Below are positions 57,506 to 64,000 of a stretch of DNA of 64,000 bases, in pieces. A program made the translations under genes and the position numbers. Below the pieces are notes generated by a model. The model was not told the DNA's origin and ran no database searches. It saw only the letters and a list, made by a program, of their open reading frames with translations. Origin of the DNA: DASRHY01 sp035650275 (GTDB lineage: Bacteria; Actinomycetota; Actinomycetes; Propionibacteriales; Kribbellaceae); contig DASRHY010000067.1 in NCBI GenBank assembly GCA_035650275.1, positions 62,001 through 126,000 of the forward strand. The letters are read 5' to 3'. The stretch's first letter is position 1. Each line of letters begins with the position of its first letter.

Positions 57506-58873
57506 TCAAGACCAGCGCATCGCCTCGACGATCCGGGCCGCGGTCGGGAGATCCGCCCGCGCTGCCGCCCGCAGCTCGGTGTCGATCCGGCGCGCCGTCG
57601 GGGCGTCGGCCGAGCCCCGGAGCCGGTCCCAGGTCCACCGCAGCGTGGCGACATCCCCGGCCACCGCGGCCGCGTCCTGATGGCGTGCGTCGGCGGCGGT
57701 CTGCCGCCGCCACAGCTCGAACCTGGCCCGTTCGACCGTGGCCAGTGGCAGATACCGCAGCCGCAGGTCGAGCTCGTCCTGCGCGACCCGCAGCGCAGCT
57801 TCCCGGGCCTCATCGGTCGTGCGTGCGGCGATCGCGCGGCCGAGTGTCGCCACGTCCCGGCGCAGCTGTGCGTCGAGCAGCGTTCTGCCCGGCCGGTACG
57901 CCGCCAGCACGTCCCGGTGCGCCGTCCGTGCGTCGGTCCACCGTGCCGCCGCGACCGCGTCGTACGCGGTCCGGACAGCGCGTGAGAGCCCGGTCAGGGA
58001 TGCGGGCAGCGGACCGGGCCGGGCGTCGGTCGGTACGGCGAGAGTCACCGCTTCCAGGTCGGTGCTCGCGGAGCCGGTGGAGAACTCGCCGTACCCCGGG
58101 GCGAAGGTCTTGTCCTCGTATGTGCCGTCCTGATGCAGCTCGGTCACCACGATCGCGCCTGTCACAGGTCCGCCGGGGCCGGGTACGGTCCGCCCGGCCG
58201 CCTTCACCCGCACCTCCTCGAAGACGACGCCGGGAGCGTTCTCCGGCCGGTACACGTCGCCCGGCTTCGGTGCCGCCGGCATGATCATCGCGGGCGGGCC
58301 GTGCTTTCCGGCCAGCCAGGTGCCGCCGGTGTCCTCGACCACGCCGTCGGCGTAGTTGAACACGTCCTCACCGAGGTACCAGACCGAGCCGTCGTCGGCC
58401 TGGGCGAACCAGTCCAGCGCGACCTCCTCGATCCGGCCGCCGGAGAACGCCAGGTACTGCCAGATGACCGCGTCGATCTGTTGCCCCTGCCAACTGATCT
58501 TCTTGACGCCCGGGATCCGGGTGAACTCGGTCCGGAACGGTTCGCCGTCCACATGGCCGCCGTAGATCACCTGGTCGATCGTGCTGCTGGGGTGCAGCGG
58601 GTTCGTGATCGCAGTCGGGTTGTTGAACGTCGGCCGCGCCAGGTCGACCCGCTGGGAGGACGGCGCGATCGGCAGGCAGGCGGAGCTCTTCTCACGCGGC
58701 ACGCACACGGGACCGGCCGGCATCCGTGCCGGTACCGGCGTGGTCATGTTCATCGGTGGACTGCCGGGTGTGGTGGGCGTCGCGGAGCTGGCGGTGTCGC
58801 GGCCGGTCGAGCTGCAGGCGCCGATCAGGAGCAGGCCGGCGACGATGGCGATCCAGCGGGTTCTGTGCGTCAT
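57506..58873 (-). CDS. Lipoprotein of unknown function
   Basis: This 455-residue protein has a lipoprotein signal, WIAIVAGLLLIGACSSTG, the lipobox Cys following LLIGA. A Ser/Thr/Pro-rich spacer and an external beta-rich domain follow (VIYGGHVDGEPFRTEFTRIPG, AVIWQYLAFSGGRIEEVALDWFAQ). The C-terminal third is helical (AREAALRVAQDELDLRLRYL). ATG 58873 with GAGGGG upstream fixes the start. It lies 92 bp downstream of the sensor kinase gene on the same strand, so it may be controlled by, or sense for, that two-component system. Function unknown. Confidence 0.8.
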   Translation of the reverse strand: MTHRTRWIAIVAGLLLIGACSSTGRDTASSATPTTPGSPPMNMTTPVPARMPAGPVCVPREKSSACLPIAPSSQRVDLARPTFNNPTAITNPLHPSSTIDQVIYGGHVDGEPFRTEFTRIPGVKKISWQGQQIDAVIWQYLAFSGGRIEEVALDWFAQADDGSVWYLGEDVFNYADGVVEDTGGTWLAGKHGPPAMIMPAAPKPGDVYRPENAPGVVFEEVRVKAAGRTVPGPGGPVTGAIVVTELHQDGTYEDKTFAPGYGEFSTGSASTDLEAVTLAVPTDARPGPLPASLTGLSRAVRTAYDAVAAARWTDARTAHRDVLAAYRPGRTLLDAQLRRDVATLGRAIAARTTDEAREAALRVAQDELDLRLRYLPLATVERARFELWRRQTAADARHQDAAAVAGDVATLRWTWDRLRGSADAPTARRIDTELRAAARADLPTAARIVEAMRWS

Positions 58874-58965
58874 GGCTGCCCCTCGAGCGATGGTGTCGTC
58901 GGGTCGACACTGCGCCGCAAGCACTGAACGCCTGCTGAACCGCTGAACCGTTGCTGAACAGCCGG

Positions 58966-60222
58966 TCACTCCTCGGCCGGCAGCCGGATCTCGACCCGCA
59001 CGCCGCCGAGGTGGCTCTGGTCGATCCGGACGGTGCCGCCGTGCGCGCGGACCACCTCGGCCACGATCGCCAGCCCGAGACCGCTGCCGCCGTGCTCGCG
59101 TGCCTCGCTGAGCTGGACGAACCGCTCGAACACCCGCTCCCGGTCGGCTGCCGCGATCCCCGGCCCGTCGTCGGAGACCGCTAGTACGACGCTGCTGTCG
59201 CGCTCGCTGAGTGCGAACGCGACACGCTGCCGCGCGTAGCACGCGGCGTTGTCGCCGAGGTTGCGCAGGATCCGGCGCAGCGCGTCCGGGTCGCCACTCA
59301 CCCTGCCGGCCGAGACCCAAGACGTGTCCACATCCAGCGTGGTGGTCCCGCGTAGGTGGCGGGCCTCGTCGAAGACCAGGTCGTCCAGGTCGACCGTTGC
59401 CGTCGCCAACGAGAGCGCCGACTCGTCGGCCCGGGCCAGCAGCAGCAGATCATCCACCAGCCGTTGCAGCCGGAGGTTCTCCGTCCGCACCGTGTCGGCG
59501 AGCTCGGCCAGCGTCGTACTGTCCGGATGGGCCAGGGCGACCTCGGTGTGCTGGCGGATCGCCGTGATCGGCGATCGCAGCTCGTGCGAGGCGTCGGACA
59601 CGAACCGTCGCTGCGCGGCCAGCGCGTGCTCCAGGCGGTCCAGCATCCGGTTCATCGTGGTGGCGAGCCGGGCGATCTCATCCGTGCTGTGGGGCTGCGG
59701 CACCCTGCGGTCCAGTCCGGCCGCGGTGATCTGGTCCGCCTCACGACGGATGGCGGCGACCGGCGCGAGCGCCCGCCCGACGACGTACCAGGTGATGCCG
59801 CCGACCAGCAGCAGCAGCGCCGGCAGTCCGATCAGCAGCACCCGGGTGACGAACTGGGTGGACTCGAGCACGTCGACGAGCGGCTTGCCGACGACCACCG
59901 TGGCCGGCGCGCCGGCGGGCGGGTTCGGAACCGTCGCGGAGGCGACCGCGTAGTCCTCGTCCTTGCCGGGTGGCTCGACCGTCCGGCACTCGCCGGGCGG
60001 CGGCGCGTCGGGCAGCTGGAGGAGCTCGTCGTCACTGCCGGGTGGCACCGGCCTGCCCGCGGAGAGTTCCGCGGCGATCTGTCCGGCACGCTCCTGGGCT
60101 GCCGCGCACACCTGGTCGGTGAGCGCGCCGCCGAGCAGCGTGACCAGGACCACGGCACCGCCGACCACTGCGGCGCCGACCAGCAGCATCGAGGCGATGG
60201 TCAGCCGCAGCCGGACGCTCAC
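58966..60222 (-). CDS. Sensor histidine kinase (OmpR-system type)
   Basis: This 418-residue membrane kinase has helix 1 at about residues 8-32 and helix 2 at about 127-149, bounding an external sensor domain of about 95 residues rich in Pro and acidic residues. HAMP (about 150-200), HisKA with phosphoacceptor His213 in SDASHELRSPITAI, and HATPase with N-box LRNLGDNAACYA, DDGPGI and GGSGLGLAIV follow. It phosphorylates the response regulator encoded 3 bp upstream. The stimulus is unknown; the periplasmic loop may detect envelope stress. Confidence 0.93.
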   Translation of the reverse strand: MSVRLRLTIASMLLVGAAVVGGAVVLVTLLGGALTDQVCAAAQERAGQIAAELSAGRPVPPGSDDELLQLPDAPPPGECRTVEPPGKDEDYAVASATVPNPPAGAPATVVVGKPLVDVLESTQFVTRVLLIGLPALLLLVGGITWYVVGRALAPVAAIRREADQITAAGLDRRVPQPHSTDEIARLATTMNRMLDRLEHALAAQRRFVSDASHELRSPITAIRQHTEVALAHPDSTTLAELADTVRTENLRLQRLVDDLLLLARADESALSLATATVDLDDLVFDEARHLRGTTTLDVDTSWVSAGRVSGDPDALRRILRNLGDNAACYARQRVAFALSERDSSVVLAVSDDGPGIAAADRERVFERFVQLSEAREHGGSGLGLAIVAEVVRAHGGTVRIDQSHLGGVRVEIRLPAEE

Positions 60223-60225
60223 CGG

Positions 60226-60903
60226 TCACCCTCCGTCCGCGGCCAGCCGGTACCCGGCACCGCGCAGAGTCTCGATCGATGCCCGGCCGAACGGCCGGTC
60301 CAGCTTGTTGCGGAGCCGCCGGACGTACACCTCGACGATGTTCGGGTCGCCCTCGAAGTCGAAGTCCCAGACGTGGTCGAGGATGTCCCGCTTGGTCACC
60401 GCGTCACCGCGGCGGCTGACCAGGAACTCCAGGACGGACAGCTCCCGCGCGGTCAGATCCAGCTCGACCTCGCCGCGCCAGGCCCGGCGGGCGGCCGGAT
60501 CGACCCGCAGGTCTCCGGCGGTCAACATCGTGGGCCGGGCGGCGGCGCCGCGCCGGAGCAGCGCCCGCAGCCGGGCGAGCAGCACCGCATACGAGAACGG
60601 CTTGGTCAGGTAGTCGTCCGCGCCGGTGTCGAACGCGTGCACCTGGTCGGTGTCGGCGTCCCGCGCGGTGAGCATCAGGATCGGCGTCCAGACGTTCTCG
60701 GTCCGCAGCGTCCGGCAGATCTCGAAGCCGCCGACCTGCGGCAGCATCACGTCCAGCACCAGTACGTCGTACGGGTTCTCGCGAGCCAGCCACAGTCCGT
60801 CGGTCCCGTTCAGCGCCACGTCGACGGCGAACCCCTCTGCCTCCAGCCCGGCGCGCAGTCCGGACGCGAGCCGCGGCTCATCCTCCACCACGAGCACCCG
60901 CAT
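60226..60903 (-). CDS. OmpR/PhoB-family response regulator
   Basis: This 225-residue response regulator has receiver acidic pocket EDE at residues 7-9, phosphoacceptor Asp51 in VLVLDVMLP, Thr in MLTARD and Lys in YLTKPF. The C-terminal winged helix (TARELSVLEFLVSRRGDAVTK, VEVYVRRLRNKLDRP) is complete. ATG 60903 follows GGAGGCGCCG, making the six upstream codons unlikely. It forms an operon with the sensor kinase and probably controls the lipoprotein gene after it. Confidence 0.94.
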   Translation of the reverse strand: MRVLVVEDEPRLASGLRAGLEAEGFAVDVALNGTDGLWLARENPYDVLVLDVMLPQVGGFEICRTLRTENVWTPILMLTARDADTDQVHAFDTGADDYLTKPFSYAVLLARLRALLRRGAAARPTMLTAGDLRVDPAARRAWRGEVELDLTARELSVLEFLVSRRGDAVTKRDILDHVWDFDFEGDPNIVEVYVRRLRNKLDRPFGRASIETLRGAGYRLAADGG

Positions 60904-61000
60904 CGGCGCCTCCGTTCGCAACCGCCGGTCAACCCGTCATGGTGACCGCTCGAGCCTGAACCACACCTGAACCGCTTGGACCAAGGATCACTCGCTTCAA

Positions 61001-61030
61001 TTGTCTTTGCATATCAAGAGAGGTATCTTG
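61001..61030 (+). promoter_or_regulatory. Promoter of the nucleotidyltransferase/HEPN pair
   Basis: TTGTCT (61001-61006) and TATCTT (61024-61029), 17 bp apart, form a good promoter whose start point would coincide with ATG 61037, giving a leaderless mRNA. A short dyad CAAGA (61015-61019) / TCTTG (61026-61030) overlaps the -10 and may be the operator of the winged-helix antitoxin. Confidence 0.7.
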
Positions 61031-61036
61031 CAGGTT

Positions 61037-61618
61037 ATGCAATCTCAGCCGCCGCCGCTCCTGCCACTGCTGCGATCTCGTCTGCAGGCTGACCTGCTCA
61101 CGCTCATCCTGCTCCAGCCTGAGCGGGAGTGGACGTTGACCGAGCTTGCACGGCGGGTCGGTGCGTCTGTCGCGACTGCCCAGCGTGAGGCCGCTCGGGC
61201 CGAGCATGCCGGGATCATCGTGTCACGCCGCCTCGGCAACACCAGGCTGGTCAGTGCTGCGCGGTCACCGCTGACGGAACCGCTGACGGAGCTGTTGCTG
61301 AGATCGTTCGGGCCTCGTCAGGTCCTGGCAGAGGAGCTTGCCGGAGTTCCCGGGGTTGAGATGGCTTACGTCTATGGATCCTGGGCGGCGCGGTACGTGG
61401 GACAGGAAGGTCGCGCTCCGAACGACATCGACGTGATGGTGATCGGCAAGCCCGACCGCGACGCGTTGGACGAGGCGGCGCAGCGAGCCGCCGCACGACT
61501 TGCCCGGGAGGTCAACGTCACCGTGCGGTCGTCGAAATGGTGGGAGACCGGCGATGACGCCTTCCATCGGGAGATCACGCGCCGGCCGTTGGTTCCGTTG
61601 GCAGAGGAGGCAGCGTAG
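61037..61618 (+). CDS. Winged-helix nucleotidyltransferase (MNT-type antitoxin)
   Basis: This 193-residue two-domain protein starts with a winged helix (about residues 10-70: REWTLTELARRVGASVATAQREAARAEHAG) that can bind DNA. A minimal nucleotidyltransferase follows with the motif YGSWAARYVG and metal-binding DIDVMVIG. In MNT-HEPN systems this enzyme neutralises its HEPN partner by adding AMP or another nucleotide. The winged helix suggests that it also represses the operon. ATG 61037 lies 7 nt after the -10 box. Its stop overlaps the next start as TAGTG. Confidence 0.85.
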   Translation: MQSQPPPLLPLLRSRLQADLLTLILLQPEREWTLTELARRVGASVATAQREAARAEHAGIIVSRRLGNTRLVSAARSPLTEPLTELLLRSFGPRQVLAEELAGVPGVEMAYVYGSWAARYVGQEGRAPNDIDVMVIGKPDRDALDEAAQRAAARLAREVNVTVRSSKWWETGDDAFHREITRRPLVPLAEEAA

Positions 61619-62091
61619 TGGCGTGGCAGCCGGGACGTGAGCGGGTCAGCGAGCTGCTCGATACAGGGGAGCTTGACCTGGTCGTCGCAGATCGAGGCGT
61701 TGCCGATCGTCTGCTCGCCGACGCGAGCCGGCATCTGGCGTCGGCCGCCGCGGCGGCGCAGATCGGCGACCTGTCGGGCGCGTACCAACTGGCGTACGAC
61801 GCACTCCGGAAGAGTGCTGCCGGGCTCCTCGCCATCCAGGGACTGCGCGCGACGAGCCGGGGTGGGCACATCGCCATCCAGGACGCCGTTGTCGCTCAGT
61901 TCGGAGCCAGCGTCCGGGTCTTCCGGTCGTTCAGCCGGGTACGGCGTGCCCGGAACAGCTTCGAGTATCCGGACACCGAGACCGGGGGCCCGACCACCGA
62001 TGACGTGGACGACGTGCTGAGCGTTGCCACCCAGGCGCACCGGGCGGCACTGACGATCCTCGACCGGAACCTGCTGACGCCCTGGAAGTGA
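61618..62091 (+). CDS. HEPN-domain protein (probable toxin)
   Basis: This 157-residue all-helical protein contains AYQLAYDALRKSAAGLLAIQG and the motif RVRRARNSFEYPD, the RN..EY variant of the HEPN signature in place of the usual R-X4-6-H. HEPN toxins cleave RNA; the His missing here may mean a different active site. Coupling by TAGTG to the nucleotidyltransferase supports an MNT-HEPN toxin-antitoxin pair. It ends 9 bp before the convergent fbiC. Confidence 0.82.
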   Translation: MAWQPGRERVSELLDTGELDLVVADRGVADRLLADASRHLASAAAAAQIGDLSGAYQLAYDALRKSAAGLLAIQGLRATSRGGHIAIQDAVVAQFGASVRVFRSFSRVRRARNSFEYPDTETGGPTTDDVDDVLSVATQAHRAALTILDRNLLTPWK

Positions 62092-62100
62092 GCGACACCC

Positions 62101-64000
62101 TCAGGCGAGATCGAGATGGGCGGCCGGGCGGGCGGGGACCTCGCCGTACGTGGTGGTGCGCTGGCGGGCGGGACGGCCGGCGGCGGTGGCCATCGCGGTG
62201 AGCTCGGCGACCGACTTGGCCGACCCGTGCTGGGAGCCGGCCATCCGGCTGATGGTCTCCTCCATCAGGGTGCCGCCGAGGTCGTTCACGCCGCCGTTCA
62301 GGACGTCGACGCAGCCGGCGGTACCGAGCTTGACCCAGGAGCACTGAATGTTGTCGATCCGGCCGTGCAGCATGATCCGCGCCATGGCGTGCACAGCACG
62401 GTTCTCGTCGTACGTCGGGCCGGGCCGCGCCACACCCGCGAGGTAGATCGGCGCATTGGTATGCACGAACGGCAGCAGTACGAACTCGGTGAAGCCGCCG
62501 GTGGAATCCTGCACGGCGGCGATGGTGCGCAGGTGCTGCACCCAGTGCTGCGGTGAGTCGACGTGGCCGTACATCATCGTCGACGACGACGGCAGTCCGA
62601 TCCGGTGCGCCGTGCTGACCACCTCGATCCAGGTTGCCGTGGGCAACTTCCCCTTGGTGAGGATCCAGCGGACGTCGTCGTCGAGGATCTCGGCCGCGGT
62701 GCCGGGGATGCTGTCCAGCCCGGACTCCTTGACCGACAGCAGGAAGTCCTCGATCGACAGCCCGGTCCGCACCGAGCCGTTGACGACCTCCATCGGAGAG
62801 AAGGCGTGCACGTGCATCTGCGGTACCCGGGCCTTCACCGCGCGCACCAGGTCGGCGTACGCGGTGCCGGGCAGGTCCGGGTGGATGCCGCCCTGCATGC
62901 AGACCTCGGTCGCGCCGACGACCCAGGCCTCCTCGGCGCGGTTGGCGACCTCGTCCATCGAGAGCGAGTAGGCATCGGCGTCAGTCCGGCGCTGGGCGAA
63001 CGCGCAGAACCGGCAGCCGGTGTAGCAGACGTTGGTGAAGTTGATGTTCCGGTTCACCACGTACGTCACGACGTCGCCGACCGTTGCCTTGCGCAACTGG
63101 TCCGCGACCTCCGTCAGCTGGTCGAGTGCCGGACCGGTTGCGGTCATCAACGTCAGGGCATGCTCGTCGGACAGTCCGGCGGGATCGCGTTCGGCAGCCG
63201 CCAGCGCGGCCTTGACGTCGCCGTCGACCCGTTCCGGCGCGCCGCGGTGGGCGACCTCTTCGCGGAGCGCGTCCCACGAGCCGTACGCCGCGTCGAAGTC
63301 CGACCGGGTCTCGGTCCGGCGGCCCTCGGTGTCGATCGCGGTGTGCAGGTCGGTCCGGCCCGTGTCACCCCAGCCGCCGTCGGGCTCCTGCCAGGGCAGG
63401 CCGGCCGGTATCGCGGACTCGTTCGCCAGTCCCGTCGCCGGATCGACGAGTGCGTCGACGTGCGCACGCAGCCGTGGGTCGAGCCACGGCTCGCGCAGGT
63501 ACTCGGGATGGGCGGTCAGCCGCTCCCGCAGCAAGAACCCGGCATCCGCGGTCACCTTGGCCAGGTCGTCCAGCTGCGGCCACGGGCGCTCCGGGTTGAC
63601 GTGGTCGGGGGTCAGCGGAGACACCCCGCCGAAGTCGTCCACGCCGGCGGCGAGCAGCAGCCGGCACTCGTCCAGGTCGACCAGGTTCGGCGGCGCCTGG
63701 ACCCGGGCCCGCGGGCCGAGCACGACCCGGGTGACCGCGATCGCGGCCAGCCACTCGTCCAGCGGTACGTCGCCCTCGTTCCGCATCGCGGTGTCCGGCT
63801 TCGTCCTGAACCCCTGGATGATCACCTCCTGGATCCCGCCGTACTGCCGCGCGACGCGGCGCAGCGCGAAGATCGAGTCGGCCCGTTCCGCGAGGTTCTC
63901 GCCGATACCGATCAGCAGTCCGGTGGTGAACGGAACGTTCGAGCGGCCGGCGTCCTCGAGTACCCGGATCCGGACCGCGGGGTCCTTGTCCGGCGACCCG
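62101..64000 (-). CDS. fbiC: FO synthase (CofG/CofH fusion), partial at right edge
   Basis: The 3' 633 codons of the fused radical-SAM enzyme that makes FO, the deazaflavin chromophore of coenzyme F420, from a pyrimidine and tyrosine. The visible part starts inside the CofG-like half (VPFTTGLLIGIGE), which links to the CofH half with its own CX3CX2C iron-sulfur motif CYTGCRFC. Later CofH segments GGIHPDLPG and HAFSPMEV follow, ending near RPAAHLDLA. Full-length FbiC proteins are about 850 residues, so about 220 remain beyond the window. F420 synthesis is typical of actinomycetes. No internal stop or frameshift is seen. Confidence 0.95.
   Translation of the reverse strand, partial: GSPDKDPAVRIRVLEDAGRSNVPFTTGLLIGIGENLAERADSIFALRRVARQYGGIQEVIIQGFRTKPDTAMRNEGDVPLDEWLAAIAVTRVVLGPRARVQAPPNLVDLDECRLLLAAGVDDFGGVSPLTPDHVNPERPWPQLDDLAKVTADAGFLLRERLTAHPEYLREPWLDPRLRAHVDALVDPATGLANESAIPAGLPWQEPDGGWGDTGRTDLHTAIDTEGRRTETRSDFDAAYGSWDALREEVAHRGAPERVDGDVKAALAAAERDPAGLSDEHALTLMTATGPALDQLTEVADQLRKATVGDVVTYVVNRNINFTNVCYTGCRFCAFAQRRTDADAYSLSMDEVANRAEEAWVVGATEVCMQGGIHPDLPGTAYADLVRAVKARVPQMHVHAFSPMEVVNGSVRTGLSIEDFLLSVKESGLDSIPGTAAEILDDDVRWILTKGKLPTATWIEVVSTAHRIGLPSSSTMMYGHVDSPQHWVQHLRTIAAVQDSTGGFTEFVLLPFVHTNAPIYLAGVARPGPTYDENRAVHAMARIMLHGRIDNIQCSWVKLGTAGCVDVLNGGVNDLGGTLMEETISRMAGSQHGSAKSVAELTAMATAAGRPARQRTTTYGEVPARPAAHLDLA

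Noticed and set aside
1..64000. tRNA, rRNA, CRISPR, insertion sequence or prophage
   Set aside because: I looked for T-loop GGTTCRAATC-type motifs, regularly spaced repeats, transposase and integrase motifs, and found none.

Overview
The window is 64 kb of very GC-rich DNA (estimated about 70%) with GTG starts, tightly overlapping operons (ATGA/GTGA/TGATG junctions) and an FO synthase gene for coenzyme F420. Several genes have a TANNNT box only 6-8 nt before the start codon. Together these point to a soil actinomycete; gene content best suits Kribbella or another Propionibacteriales member, but that genus guess is inference. It looks chromosomal: I see no transposase, integrase, phage gene, CRISPR array, tRNA or rRNA.

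Layout. 0-11 kb: a 1135-residue cyclase/ATPase/LuxR regulator, a NarL-type two-component system beside an ABC-2 exporter, an acetyltransferase with an LD-carboxypeptidase, a second ABC-2 exporter with a leader mini-ORF, and an HNH protein. 11-19 kb: small enzymes (DUF3099 protein, cupin, DinB-like), an APH(3')-like kinase behind a methyltransferase, a fused alpha/beta 2-oxoacid dehydrogenase E1, an aldehyde dehydrogenase and a polytopic membrane protein. 19.8-25.1 kb: a complete Entner-Doudoroff operon zwf-edd-eda opposite a ROK repressor. 25.2-27 kb: a DUF6247 gene with a frameshifted RelE-like partner, and small redox genes. 27-33.9 kb: a hydroxyproline-catabolic operon (XRE-cupin regulator, three-subunit D-hydroxyproline dehydrogenase, deaminase, epimerase) ending in an Xaa-Pro aminopeptidase.

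34-46 kb: a BTAD regulator, two secreted paralogues built from glycine/aspartate-rich calcium-binding repeats, sdaA behind a glycine riboswitch, a polysaccharide deacetylase/GT2 synthase, a MarR-GNAT fusion, a stand-alone LigD phosphoesterase and an AbrB/PIN toxin-antitoxin pair. 46-53 kb: a succinate-semialdehyde-type dehydrogenase, a GNAT/TetR divergent pair around a clear dyad, a molybdopterin oxidoreductase, a methyltransferase and a LysM/Rpf-like wall hydrolase. 53-64 kb: cydAB behind a Rex-type operator, a SecD-P1-like protein, a lipoprotein below an OmpR-type two-component system, a winged-helix nucleotidyltransferase/HEPN pair, and the 3' part of fbiC running off the right edge.

How the genes work together. 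Carbon catabolism dominates: glucose 6-phosphate to pyruvate by the ED route, hydroxyproline to 2-ketoglutarate semialdehyde (the final dehydrogenase is not in that cluster; two aldehyde dehydrogenases lie elsewhere in the window), and serine to pyruvate under glycine control. Many regulators sit beside visible dyads at their own promoters, so much of the local control can be read directly from the DNA.
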